Source: Bimastos eiseni (Eukaryota > Annelida > Clitellata > Crassiclitellata > Lumbricidae). Taken from it: a stretch of DNA of 64,000 nucleotides. The translations under genes were made by a program, and so were the position numbers. Position 1 is the first letter of the stretch; each line of letters opens with the position of its first letter. The notes under the pieces are model-generated. The model had not been told where the DNA came from and did no database searches. It saw only the letters and a list, made by a program, of their open reading frames with translations. The DNA is taken from contig OY365806.1 in NCBI GenBank assembly GCA_959347315.1, positions 33,658,054 to 33,722,053 on the forward strand, read 5' to 3'. Below are positions 1 to 12,264 of this stretch, in pieces.

Positions 1-1580
1 ACAAAAGGGCGAACGTTCAAAAGGGCGAAAATCAAATAAATGAACAGAACGAGTCAGAGAACATCTTGTAATTCATTGCCCGTAGGCAAAGGATTGCGAA
101 AAGTGACCAATTAAAACGAAATCTGATCACTGTCTAGATTCTAGAAAGTTGCTCAAACTAAGTGAGTTTCCAGCATTAACTTAGCTATTATAATGATAGG
201 CCTAAATCAAGAGGTTTAAGTTATTTAAGTTCAACATGTTGGCATTGTAACTGGGATAATCGGAAAAGGAACACTTCATGCATCCATGTATATTAATTAC
301 CATGTATATTAATTAGGCAACGTTACTATGTTTTAAAGTACTTCCCAAGTGTAACAATATTACTTACAATAGTAGTGCTACTTTCTATTGTAAAGTATTT
401 TGTTATGTAACATGACTTTTGTCAATTTTTAGACAAGGCAATGTCTGAAATTCTGAATAGTCATAAACTGCTACAAAAGTTGCTAATTATCTCTGAAATA
501 ATCTGCATTTAATCAGGAGTCCGTCATCCACTCCAAGGCTTAGTGGGGTGATCTTGCTTCCATCACCTTAGGGGGGGGGGAGAATAGGCCCCTGACCTAA
601 ATTTCACCTGCCTTATTAGCTGCCCCTTTTTTCTGGAAACCGGGAAACTTCTTTGTCCTGATGCAACGCTCGTGAATATGTTTGTACTCTGGTGGCTTTA
701 GAAGTCTGCAGATTGTGGTCATTGAGCTGCCTCTAGATTTTTATCAAGAGCAATCTTATTTTGGACTAATATTTGTTAGGGATACAAACAAACACATGAG
801 TGTGAACTTCAGAAATGAGCTCTACTCTGCTATGCATATTTGTGTCTGGACACTTGATATATTTTTATAACAAGCATTTTTAGCTTGTTTCTATGAGATA
901 ATTATTGTTTATTGTAGCATACGATTTAGCTAGGAAGCTATTTTATGCTGTTTGATAATGAACACAACTGAGATATGATATCCTAGGTGCATCTTAAAAG
1001 AATCCACTGCTTGAGACAACGACGAAGGATGTAGAAGTAACCGTTGACAATTGACTGACTGATGTACGAGATCGTGGACGCAGTCGATTAAAGTGAAGCA
1101 ATACAGGAAACAAAGTCAGACGATGCAGCTGAACACTGACTATTATTGATCTAATGCCTTGTTTTGCTGTGTACATTGACATTGAAATTTCATTCATTTT
1201 GAATTTGTCATTGACAGATTTTTATATAATTGCTTTTTGAGAGCTTCATTTGGCACTTTATAGGATGTCTTCATTTTAGTCTCTTAAGATTTCAGTCTCT
1301 TGATTTTTTTATATCTGTGGACACTAATGGAACTGAGAATGCGTTTCTAATTGTTCAGTTCTAATTTATTATAATATAATGGTTAAAAATTTACAATCTG
1401 GTCTTCATGTCCGAAACAGCAACTGCATTATTGCTTTTAGTCATAAGTTTTATTTCTGCTTAACTTAATAATTTTAATAAGCCTCATGCTTGTGTTAATA
1501 AAACTTGAGTAGTGTGAATTATGTTTGAAATTTTCAGTTACATAATATGGGTTATTCATACCGATGGCCTTTGGTTGGTA
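1..1580. other. AT-rich non-coding flank
   Basis: No convincing exon, RNA gene or element end is visible. Short open frames here lack family signatures and splice context. A short G-run and a direct duplication of a CATGTATATTAATTA word near 290-315 are the only local structures I see. Confidence 0.6.
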
Positions 1581-1589
1581 TTCCGTGTA

Positions 1590-2130
1590 GGCTTATTTGT
1601 GGGCTGCCGATTTGGGACTAAGATGGAGCTCTTAGCCAAATTGACACTGACCCAGATGGATTTCTCACTTTGGGCCCATATTGGAAGCCCATATAGGTTC
1701 CACACATGGAGCCCATCTAGAGTCTACATGGGCTTATTTGTGGGCTGGCAACTTTGGGCCAAGGTAGAACCCGTGGCCAAATTTACATCGAGCCCAGATG
1801 GGCTGCCAACATGGGGCCAATATTGAAAGCCCTTATGGGCTTCCCAGGTGGGGCCCATTTTGAGCCTACGTAGTTTCATTTGTGGGCGGCCCTCTTGGAA
1901 GCTAAGTGGAGCCTGCGGCCAAATTGACATCGAGCCCAGATGGGCTGCCCGAGTGGGGCCCAAATTGGAAGCCCATATGGGCTTCCCACGTGGGGCCCAT
2001 CTTGAGCCTACGTAGGCTCTTTTATGGCTGCCCACTTGGGACCAAAGTGGAGCCCGCGGCCAAATGACATCGACCCCAGATGGGCCGCCCATGTGGGCCC
2101 CATAAAGTTGCCCACATGGGACCCAGATTG
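1590..2130. repeat. ~140-bp tandem repeat rich in GGGCCC / CCCATATGGG words
   Basis: About three and a third diverged copies. Each contains an AAGCCCATATGGGCTT-like palindrome, a TGGGGCCCA word, a GAGCCTACGTAGG word and a TTTGTGGGCTGCC-like word. Equivalent words recur near 1675, 1814 and 1955, and near 1728, 1866 and 2007, giving a period of about 138-141 bp. The open frames across it on the minus strand are by-products of the repeat. It looks like a minisatellite or the internal array of a transposable element. I see no flanking target-site duplication. Confidence 0.75.
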
Positions 2131-2734
2131 GTAGCACTTAGGCAGTTTGGCTGGGTTTTGAGTGATAATTATAAGAAAATGTGCATATAACATTCTGAGC
2201 ATCTGTTTTTGGTCGGTGCAAAGCTATGTGAAGTCATATTTCAGAGGTTGTGACTTTTGTCACGACGTGTGACGAGAAGGAGGGCCCAAAGAGCTAGGGT
2301 CAAGAATTGGTCCATAGTTGCGTGACCAATTTTATGGACGATCCTCTTTCTTGTTTACTTCACAATTTTCAAATATATTTAAGGATCATTTACATGACTG
2401 TCATAGACAGTCTGTAAAAGTTGATTTTTCTTGATTTAACTGTCGCAAATTGGTCAATGACGTTATCAAAATTTGTTTTACCCCATGTTTCTCGTTCGAT
2501 GCTTAGAAGAACAGGATCGCTGAGACGATCTTGTCCCATTGAAACTGTAAATGCGATAAAATTAGCTTCAATTTGCTGTAGGACAGATCACAGCGTTCAA
2601 TTGAAACAACATTTGTGCGAAGAATATGCAGTGAAATACGAAAAAATTAGCTTCAATTTGCTGTATGGCAGATCACAGCTTGCAATTGATTTGGAACTAC
2701 GACATGATATTATGTCGCCTCTAACGGGCCCTTA

Positions 2735-2997
2735 GTGACGACAGATCAGTGGGGCCCGGGGGCGCCAAAATCATGTGTGACAACCTGTTTGAAATGAGGA
2801 TTTTAGGGGCGACAAAATCATGTACGACAACCTGTTTGTAATGAGGATTTTGAGGGCACCAAAATGTAATCTTATTAACTGTCTTGGGATGAATTAGTTT
2901 GTTTCGAAATAAAAAATTAATAGTTTTAATCCTCATTTCCCTCCAACTCGGCGCCCGGGGATACGTGTCCCCTCTGCCCCCCCTAGCTACGCCTCTG
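2735..2997. mobile_element. DNA-transposon-like remnant with one recognisable end
   Basis: The right end, read on the minus strand, begins CAGAGGCGTAGCTAGG followed by a G-run, a terminus style common in hAT-like repeats of animal genomes. Inside are two direct copies of a block reading ATCATGT...GACAACCTGTTTG...ATGAGGATTTT (about 2770-2805 and 2816-2851). The left end starts with a GGGGCCCGGGGGCGCC-like stretch but does not mirror the right end clearly, and no target-site duplication was found. Classification is tentative. Confidence 0.35.
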
Positions 2998-2999
2998 AA

Positions 3000-4270
3000 C
3001 GATATGCCTGTTGTCTTATACGGACTAATCTTTGCAGGTCGGGGCTACATACTACAATAGAACGTGGATAAGATTGCATTAAAAAAACTGTTAGGTATTA
3101 TTGAACTTGGTTGCAATAGCGCAAAAAACTTAAGCTTAACAGTCGCATTTAACATGTGTATCGAACTTAAACTTTTCAGATAAACAAATTGCACACAATC
3201 CACAACAATCTTAGTTCACAGTCATGTGCACTAGACTAGATAAACCATGATTAAAAGTTACAATCGCAATTTAGCACATCCTGTGGCTAAGAGGAGGGTC
3301 AACATGCAGGGAGTGGTAGCCTAAATAAACAAACAACTGTATGCACTGCTATGCAGACGGACAGACAGATAATGCAGAAACTGAGGGAGAGGAGTAATGG
3401 AGAGAAAGATAATGAGAAAGAGAAACACAGACAGATAAAGACAAACATTGAGACAGACATAGAAACATACGCAGCTACAGAGGTAAGTTTATGGAATAAT
3501 AGGCCTACATAAAAATAGTATCTCTCCAGTACAAACACGTAAGCTGAAATCAAATAGGTAAACCATTCACGAATACCTATTTCCCTATGATTTGTGTAAG
3601 TGATTGCAGAATATTAGATCTATTTCGGGTCGCAGCCTTAATGTAAAAATGTAGAGCACAACATAAAGTTTTTTTTATTGATATAAGTTTATTTAACGAC
3701 GCATCCATAACAACGATGATATGCATAAATATCTAATATTTGTAGTCTTTAGAGGCCATTATTTTATGTGCGTGGTACATGTTCTTGAGGCAGTGAAGCA
3801 GTCTTTCCTGTGCGTTGTCCGTTTTGTTGGTTGACACGTGAGTCGTTCAAAAGAATTTATTTTCATTTTTTAATTCATTCCGCAGAATCCGCCAACGAAA
3901 TTCGTTCATTAAACTCACTTAACTCTTTCTCTTGCGGAAAAAAATACTTTGCATGAGCATTGTTGCTTCTAATCTGAGTTAAACGTTCGTGTTTATTAAA
4001 ATGCTGAGCTGTGCAGCTGGCTGTCATGGGCGCGCTCTCTGCTGGGGAAATTCTGATATTTCGATGCGAAATATGAATAATTTTATTTTGGATAAACTTG
4101 AATCGGCGTTTTCAGTAGATTTAATTACAATGCGCCTGTATTTTAGTTGACGAATTGCTTTCTGTTAGTTTGAAGAGAAGAAACTGCGGAGGTCGCAGCG
4201 CTTTATTCTATCCAAAATCAGAGGCGGCCATACTGTTTATACGTGATGGCAGCAGGCAACGAAATTAGAA
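3000..4270. other. Intergenic, upstream of eIF5A
   Basis: No gene recognised. A TTTAACGACGCATCCATAAC-like word near 3690 also occurs in related form at 11.49, 11.60, 19.24 and 32.80 kb, so it is a dispersed repeat fragment. The last few hundred bases may contain the promoter and an untranslated first exon of eIF5A, but no element can be assigned with confidence. Confidence 0.4.
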
Positions 4271-4276
4271 TTGCAC

Positions 4277-4737
4277 AATCAGTGGTAATCTACCACTTCG
4301 GTGTCGTAAATTATTTCCGTTGTTTGAAACATGTATTTAGCGTCGTTCATTATTTTACGAAGAATTCTCTTTAAGTAGAAGCTGTATCGTTGAGAAGAAT
4401 TCTGTTAAACTGGGAACTGGACTGATGAAACTATCATGTTAAACTGGGAGCTGGAATGATGAAAAGAATCATGCTGAAATAGATGCGGAGTGATTATGTA
4501 AATTCCACCTGTGTTGTGGAACGCCTTTAGTGAAAATCTTTTTATTCTCGCTTCCAATTAGAGGCTGTTCTTTTTATCAATCCAGCTTTTAGTTAAAGAA
4601 ACATTTTCATCGACCCAACTTTCAAATAAACAGAATTCTTTACACTGATCCCACTTCTACTACCGATACTCGCGAGGCTGTCCTGATTTGCCATGGGGAA
4701 TAATTTACGACACTAAGGTGGTATAATTACCCAATCT
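4277..4737. mobile_element. MITE-like inverted-repeat element in the 5' flank of eIF5A
   Basis: The left arm (about 4277-4318) and right arm (about 4697-4737) are inverted copies of about 40 bp. Both contain GTGTCGTAAATTATT read inward, preceded by a TACCACC/TACCACT word. The roughly 380-bp interior is AT-rich and includes two direct copies of a TTAAACTGGGA-CTGGA-TGATGAAA block (about 4408 and 4440). There is no coding capacity. It ends about 110 bp upstream of the eIF5A start codon, so it may contribute to the promoter or 5' UTR. No unambiguous target-site duplication was seen, so the superfamily is unknown. Confidence 0.6.
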
Positions 4738-4845
4738 GTTTTCTGCTTTACAGCAAGGAGATTGAAAATCAGTTCCATCAAGATGCTGTAACATAGAAAT
4801 GCTTAATGTTTTTCAAAACAGCTGTGGTAGTAACAATTCTTAGAA

Positions 4846-7800
4846 ATGGCTGATGAAGATCATGTCTTTGAGAGCACCCAGTCTGGCGCATCAACCACAT
4901 ACCCCCAGCAATGCTCTGCTCTGCGTAAAAATGGTTTTGTCGTCATCAAGGCAAGACCATGCAAGATTGTTGAGATGACTACCTCCAAGACTGGAAAGCA
5001 TGGTCACGCAAAGGTATTATAGTGGTTGCAACCACAACTCACCTTTCATCTAGCCATGACAACTTATGCTTTTTTTAATTAGCTCAGTGATTTGGAACTT
5101 ATCAATTGCCAGATTGTTGATGTGCACGTATATTATAAAGAGCTGAATAAAAGAGTTCATACAATTAATATAGAAGAAATGAATGAAACTGTGTTGCAAT
5201 AAGTTATAAAATTGAATTTTTTAAATGGATAAATCTTCTGCAGCTGAACCTTTGGCCCAAAAATAAATGAAAATTCTACAGCTGAGCCCATTCAAAATTT
5301 AGCGCATGAAGTCCTCTGCGCATCCATTTGCGCATGCGCACTGTTAAGAACATCTAAAATCTTTAATGTGTGGCGTTAGGGTCAGATTAGACATTGTGAT
5401 GGTCAGGTTGGGAAGGGTTAGGGTCAGTGTCATTTTTGGACATACAAATAACTTTCGGGCGCAAAAATAATATTTCTGTGCGCATTTAGGCTGAACTTTC
5501 GGCTGCAGAAGCTCCACGCTTTTTAAATATTAGATTTAAAATAATTATTGGCGTTGTTGATGAATCGCCTATAACACATGCGATTTATACGTTTTTTTTT
5601 GACGATTAAAGCGATTAAAGGCTGCCTTGGATGGGTGGGCAATAGTTAATAGCTAATGAGCAACATGTTATGTGAGGTACGGCTGAGGTCTAAGGTCATT
5701 GGACGGGATTGGGCCTAATTCACCCAGTTGCAAGTTTTTATCAGACTCGGAAGATAAGCCCCCGCACCAAAATCTGCTGTAACAGTGGCGAGCGCTGCGT
5801 TGCAGAGGCGAACCTCAGATGGACATAGATTGTTGTCCGTTGGAGTGGTTGAAAACAGACGAATAGGCACACGAGACACCGAACCTTGTCGGTGTCTTGT
5901 GTGCCTATTTGTATGTTTTAGCATGAATACATAGACCAACAACTACCATCCCGTGCAAGAGACTGTCTTATGCTGCTGGAGGTTCTTATCATTAAGAAAC
6001 ATTTCTATTTCTGACGTGACAATGTAAATAACTTAGTTTGTCTCAACAACTGGTTAAAACATGACTTTTGAGAAAACTTTGCAGTCCCTGCTACATGTAC
6101 TTTTATGCTAATAAGAAATTTTACGATGTGACATCACAGTCAATTTATTGTTTAAATGAACTTCTGAAGTTCTGATATTTTACTGATATTAAGTAAATAT
6201 ATTTGTATGGCTAAAAAATCACATTTGCTACTTATTTATTACTATCTAGAAACAATGGCAATACTGCATTGCTATTTTCTCATGATGCAATTAATCGCTT
6301 TAATTGCCTCACTTATTTTTTTTAATCACAAGATTAATCACGATTAAAAAATTTAATCATTGAGCAGCTCTAATAATTATCAAGAAACAGCAATTTGCTA
6401 AATTAGAGTGCTGCACTCTACCAGAAAGACTGATATGAGTGAGTAATTCACACAAAGTCTTTCTGCATACTCTCAATGAATCCAGTAAATTCAGGTTAGG
6501 GAAATGATGTTTCAAACCAACTCGTAATTAAGTGTTGCTCACTTGTCTGTAGCAACATATTGTATTCTATGTTGCCTACAGTCTAAAAAGGTCATTAATT
6601 ACACCAACTTTCTCTGATTTTTGCTAATTGACTGATTTCCCGGTGTAAGAATCCTTTGGCTATTGGCCACAATGCTCCCTACCTTCCTCTCAGTTTCCTA
6701 ATGGTAGGTGGAATGCAGCAAGGTTGTTGATTTTAAGAGATGGTATGGTTCTTTTGCCATGATTAACATTGCAAATGCTATGATTGCTGTTTCAGGTTCA
6801 CTTGGTTGGAATCGACATTTTCACAGGCAAGAAATGTGAGGATATCTGCCCATCAACCCACAACATGCAGGTTCCAACTGTGACCCGTAAAGAGTGGGAG
6901 GTATTGACAATCGTTTGGATGTCCTATCCCTTTTTTTATTTAGAATATAAAATGGTTGCAAATTATAAAAATCATTTTGAATAAGATTGAGTGATTGCAA
7001 ATGATGCTGTTTTAAAATAAAGATATTGGCACAATTATTCTTGCTAGGTGCAAGATACTTGCATTAACTAGTTGAAAACATTTCACGTTTCTGTGATTGT
7101 GATATTGATTGATTTGTCTCTTTGTTGCTGCAGTTGATGGATCTTTCTGAGGATGGCTATTTTACATTGATGAGCGAAGATGGCGATACTATGCGTCAAG
7201 ACCTGAAGCTGACCGATAACTGCAGTCCGAACTCTGCAGATGCCGTCCGCGATCTCCTGACTGCTGCTGAAGCCTCCGGAGAACGAGTCCTGGTTCGTTT
7301 CATGCTTAAGAGATTATTGACTTTGGCACTATTGCAAAGCAAATTTCTACATTTTTGCTAATTTTAAGTAAGATTCTGTATAACATAGGATGAGAGTTTT
7401 TGCTTTACTGTACGTTGTGTTCAGTCCTTGAAAACTGTTTTTCTACTTCATTGATCTTTACTTGCTTTGGCATCTCCTTAACACTAACTCATTATTTGCC
7501 TGCCTGCATTATAATTATCATACCCCAATACAAGGGCCTGAATGCTATGTCTAATAATAGGTGTAGATTGTAGAAGGCTATGTATGTTGTTTGAAGTTTC
7601 ATTCAATGCCTTTCAATCATGAATGTGGGTTGTGTTATGATGATGGATTCATTCATGAGGTTGCATCGTCTTCAGATTCCCGATGTGACATGGTAAGAAC
7701 AGTGCCTGTCTGACACAGTGCTTCTACATACCATGATAATTTATCTATGGACAACTAGGACGTATGATGTTGCTTTCAGGCTGATATCAAAGCCTTTACG

Positions 7801-8771
7801 GTCTATATATGTTAGGAGCAATGTGTCAAACAGGGATTTAGTAAAATGCTTGATTTTTTTTAGATTTCATGCAATATGTAAAATCACCCATTTACGGTTA
7901 GGATTAGAGTCCGGGTTAGTGTAGAGTTAAAGTTTTTTACACATTGCCTGGTGAGGCTGATATAAGCCTATAAGGTGTATATTTTTGTTACCATCAGTGT
8001 GTCAAACTGGTTTTTTTTAATGCCTGATTTCTTAGAATTCATGCAATATGTAAAATCACCCATTTACAGTCAGGGTTATGGCTAGGGTAGGGTTAGTGCA
8101 AGGTTAAGGTTAGTGTAGAGTTAGGGTTTTACAAATTGCCTAGGCATTTGTACAAAATTCCTAGTTTGACACATTACCTGTAACATATATACACCTGTGA
8201 AACAGGCTGATTGTATGGCCTGTCATATTCCATCGGTTACATTGTAAAAGATGTCCGTTGTATTTTGCTTAAGCAAAACAGTCTTTTGTTGCTTCTGGTG
8301 AAATCCTTTTTGTAAAATGTGATGACATTTTAACATATTGTGTGCAATAAAAGTGGCTGAGTTAGCAATGCTGCTCATCATTAGGGTGTTTAATAAGTGT
8401 TCTCTTTTTTCTGTATCTGACACCAGAGGAGGGTATTTGTTGCCACCAGCCTGTTTTTGAGCACAGTTTGACCTTTGTAGGTGAAATCTGGATCAGAAGT
8501 AATGACTGACTTATTGTCATGCAATGTGCAAAACTTTTTTTGAATATTTAAATTACTAATTCATTTTCAAATGCTTGGATGATTCCTGTTGAAATGTAAG
8601 ACAATAATTGTATTGAAATTCTATGCTAAGAATTGGCCATTATAATCCATGTGTGGTTACCATGCAGTTTATAAAAAGTTAAATTTTGTGTTTGCTTTTA
8701 TTTAGGCAACTGTGTGGAAGGCAATGGATGAAGAAGTTGTCAAGGATTTGAAGACTGCCAAGGCCAACTAA
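4846..8771 (+). CDS. EIF5A: Eukaryotic translation initiation factor 5A (eIF5A), four coding exons
   Basis: Exons at 4846-5013, 6796-6900, 7134-7292 and 8706-8771, all with GT-AG introns in phase 0, give 165 aa. The protein carries the hypusine loop [11 protein letters not shown], with the modified lysine predicted at K51, and then [13 protein letters not shown] and [10 protein letters not shown], the SH3/KOW-like N-terminal domain. Residues from about 90 form the OB-fold C-terminal domain. eIF5A binds the ribosomal E site in the cytoplasm and relieves stalling at polyproline and similar motifs. It needs hypusine, made by deoxyhypusine synthase and hydroxylase. The length is slightly above the usual 154-160 aa because of an acidic OB-fold loop ([11 protein letters not shown]). 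The start was chosen because MADED...[12 protein letters not shown] matches the family N-terminus. A possible acceptor near 4754 hints at a spliced 5' UTR. An AATAAA at 9605-9610 may be the polyadenylation signal. The identification is firm; paralogue status (A1/A2) is not meaningful outside vertebrates. Confidence 0.97.
7818..8183. mobile_element. MITE-like repeat inside eIF5A intron 3
   Basis: Left (about 7818-7850) and right (about 8145-8183) segments are inverted copies sharing AATGTGTCAAAC plus flanking similarity. A third copy in direct orientation lies near 8000. Between them a block containing CATGCAATATGTAAAATCAC is directly duplicated (about 7868 and 8040). The TTAGGGTT-like words near 8090-8125 belong to this repeat and are not telomeric. 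This is probably a MITE that duplicated internally or two nested copies. Confidence 0.5.
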
Positions 8772-11105
8772 AGAAACTGGGGTTTCTCCAACTTCCTTAA
8801 GATGCCAGCTTCGATTAAAAAAAATCCATTTTGAAGGGAAAAAACTGTTAGATTTTACAAACGATATGAGGAAGAAAGGTGAAGTTGAAATATAAAAAAC
8901 ATGTAAAGTTAAGCTGTTTTCACTGTCGTTAACATCTGGTACCTTTAACCTTTGATTTGTTGGTCCTACTGGTGCGCTCTGCCTCGGTAAACGCGTTTGT
9001 ACGAGTCTGTACTACATACTTATGAGTAAGTCACTTAAGTGGATTCGTATAAATATGTTCTTTTATGATTTGTTGTGAAATTCATGTCACATGTTGACAA
9101 TTTAATGTAAGATGGCGATTTCTGATTCAGCTCACCTGCATTTAATTTGAAGAAAACTGGAGACTAGAAAGCATTCTGTACCAAATTCATGCAGGTTTCC
9201 TGAGTCATGCTTTCCTTTGGAATTGAAGCTGAAATCTGGCTTTGATCTCCTGTTTTCGCATATTGACAATTTGCCGAGTTTGAATGGATACAAAGAGACT
9301 TGTAATGCTTGAAATATTCTTGCTTCAAACAATATTCTGTTAGCACAAACTACATGTTGCTGAATTTGACAACTGAACTAATTATTAGCTATTCAGATTA
9401 ACCTTCCTAATGTTATCTTGTCACTTTAACAATTTGACTAGTTCATTAAGAGGTTTGGGCATGTATTCTGGATGTGAATGCCAGTGCAAAACTAAATATC
9501 TTGGCGAGTTGTCCTCTGTAGAACAGGGTTGCTAAATTTCAGGGTTACTCTCGTGATAAACGCCTGGACCCTGAAGAAGATTGAGTTCATATAATTGTGT
9601 AGTAAATAAATAATGACCTTTAAATGTTGTCCCGGTTTATCATATATTGGTTTATCATATTTGACCAGGATAACAGAGTTTTATAACATCATCACTTCCC
9701 AGTTTAATTTGTATCTCGACTTTCTGGAAGGACATGCATTTGAAAACTGTCGTCAACATTTCTAGCACAATTCAGAAGTGTATTTCTCGTGAACAGGATC
9801 ATTCGATCAGAGGATGTAACATGAAAAAGTGCAGATTCTAATCAGGTGCCATGTAGATGCTCACTTGTAGATGGTTTGCAATGCTGTGTTCAGTGTTTTT
9901 TTTGTTGGCTAAGTACAGTTTTTGAACGACTGGTTGAATAGCAAATGAATAATCTATCTTGCCTTAATCTACCAGTTATTGGTTTCATGTGTTGGTTAGG
10001 GTGGGTTTATGTCAGTTACATATCTAAAACTTTGAAATTGAAGCCACGCTAGCTAGGATGATTTTACCTTTCTGGTGTTGAACTGGCAGCAACTTCATCT
10101 TTCACAGTTTGCCCAGTTTAATGAGTTTGACTAGATAGTTGGCAGCAAAATGGCATCATGGACAACCATTCATGCCCAGAGTTGATGATGTATGGCTAGA
10201 CTGCCCCTCGTTGCCAGATCCGTTCTTGTAACTTTTCTTTTCTGATGGGAAGAGAGTTAGGAAGTCTAGGTCAGTTGGTGATGTTTCTCTTGTTTTCTGT
10301 TCTGTTTGGAAGATCATTGTTTTAATCATTTTTATCAGATTGTGGGGAGTGAACTGCTCAGAAGTATTGGCTGTTGATTTGGTACTAGTGCATTCTTATA
10401 ATTTTGACTTAGCCCCAGATGGAACTCTTCAATTAATAAATGAGGGACCGACAGTCATAATTATTTTTTTAATTATTATTATGCTGTGTTAAGAGTGAGT
10501 TTTTGTGTTTTTAAAAATTTCTTGTTCTTTTAGTTTCTTTCCTTCAAATCATATATAAAAGCTAAACTAGCTTACCCTTTAAAGGCTTGTGCAAATACAT
10601 ATTTTTATAGAGAGCTTAGACTAAGCACCTGTTGTCGGAATTGCAAACAAAACCTAGTAAATGGTTTCATAATATTAAAACGTACGTGGTTTTAGTGCCC
10701 GTGTTGTACTGATGAGGAGGAGGACTAATTTGAGGATGCTTAATCGGAGGATGCTTTTCTCGTAATCGGGTGTGAGGATATTTTTTAGGTTTTACAAACC
10801 AATTTCATCCAAGATTCAATGCTTGTAGCATTTTTGTATGCACTTCATTAGACCAGAGGACCATGTTTGCAACTCTATCCAATGGGAGGACCTGCATAAT
10901 GATCACATGCATGTATAAATACAAATAATTATGCACGCATTGTCTTGCCAAGTTGCCCGGGATATGGTACTGAGAATTTATATACATATATACTTTTGGC
11001 TTCTCCGTCTACCATCACCCATCTTTGCCGCTCTTGTTTCATGTAAGTCCGTGACCTTCACAGAATCCACCCTTTATTTCATTTAATAACTGCATCTACA
11101 ATGGC
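8772..11105. other. eIF5A 3' flank / intergenic
   Basis: Probable 3' UTR to about 9.6 kb (AATAAA at 9605-9610), then AT-rich sequence without recognisable exons or element ends. Short open frames on the minus strand at 9132-9346 are antisense to the likely 3' UTR and have no family features. Confidence 0.45.
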
Positions 11106-11109
11106 TGCA

Positions 11110-11300
11110 TCTAGGCTCGACACCGGGCGTTTGCTGTGGTCGATTCATCTACCTGGAATGACCTACCTCCGTCATTAAGGACAAAACTTCTCTCCATCGG
11201 CTTCTCGCTATGTGAAGGTGTTACTTCCTCCCAAGGTTTACGTGCCCAGAGCGCCTCTGAATATTTATTTATGGAGAAGCGCTATATAAATCTAAAGATA
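11110..11300 (+). mobile_element. Non-LTR retrotransposon 3' fragment (end of reverse transcriptase ORF)
   Basis: The plus-strand frame reads RHRAFAVVDSSTWNDLPPSL, the conserved extreme C-terminus of CR1/Jockey-type LINE reverse transcriptases (pattern RAF-V-P-LWN-LP-LR), and ends ...SEYLFMEKRYINL, typical just before a LINE 3' end. There is no RT core here, so it is a 5'-truncated dead copy. Confidence 0.65.
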
Positions 11301-11487
11301 TGGTTCGTAATTAACGCTGACTTATTAAACTCAAATTGTCTGCCTGAGCACAGTCAACCTGAAATCGTTCCCTGAACGAGTTGAATATAAAGTCTTATCA
11401 CCTTTATTTTATCTTACGCGTTTAACCAAACCCTCCCCTTTTGATATCTCCCCACAGGTCTCGTTGAAGAATGAGTGTTTTCTTGCA

Positions 11488-11712
11488 GTTCAACGACACT
11501 GCCATAACAAAGACGATTATCTTCGCCCTGCTCCTTTGTCCTGGCTTGGGACTGGCACTGTCAGGGTGCAAGCAGTGAGAAATGAGTAGGTTGTTGAGTT
11601 TTTTAACGACACCGTTCCATAACAAAGATGATTTGGTGTCGCCCTCCCCTTTATTCAGGCTTGGGACTGGCACTGTCAGAACACGTACAGTGGCGGAGTA
11701 ATGAGTAGGGTC
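11488..11712. repeat. Two-copy tandem of a ~112-bp SINE/MITE-like unit
   Basis: Two diverged units each start near an AACGACAC word followed by CCATAACAAAGA, then TCGCCCT, a CTTGGGACTGGCACTGTCAG word and AATGAGTAGG. They begin about 11491 and 11603. A single related copy lies at 19232-19310, and weaker relatives near 3690 and 32795. This shows an interspersed family with at least one tandem duplication. Confidence 0.6.
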
Positions 11713-12264
11713 AAAGGCCCTTTTATGCATTCGGCCGGGATGAACTCAATAGTAGACAAATGCGAACATTTACATCGTCCGTTATGGGCTCTTTAATCAC
11801 GTGACATGCTCGTGTGGCCTACATTCATTATACTAAGAGAGAAAGGCGCAAACAACCAAAGATGTTTATACGGAATGACACAGACTACTAGCTACACGGA
11901 CACATGACTCGCTAGCATTGGGCCGACGTTTAAGGGGCGTGTTTGAGGTGGGAGAGTGGGGTGGATGAGTGAGAGGCTCCTCGTCTCAGTTCAGACGATT
12001 GTGTTTAGTGGTGAAGAGGAGTTTGGACTTAGCCAACGATCGAATTGATCGAGTCAGAAACTCTGTCTCGTTCAGTCGAATAAGAAGTATAAAATGACGG
12101 TTCACTGTCACTATTACCGACCTGTATACGTCACTAGTGACAGGTGAAGGCGTTGATTGGCAGTTTTACTGACAACGTTAATTCAACAGGCGCCGAAGGA
12201 AGAACACGTGTCGGCGTCTACGTCTCTGTAAGTTCTTTCGAGTTTGGTTTCTTAAAACAAGCTG

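Noticed and set aside
8090..8130. Telomere-like TTAGGG words
   Set aside because: Irregular GGTTAG/GGGTTA words within an intronic MITE, not a tandem telomeric array.
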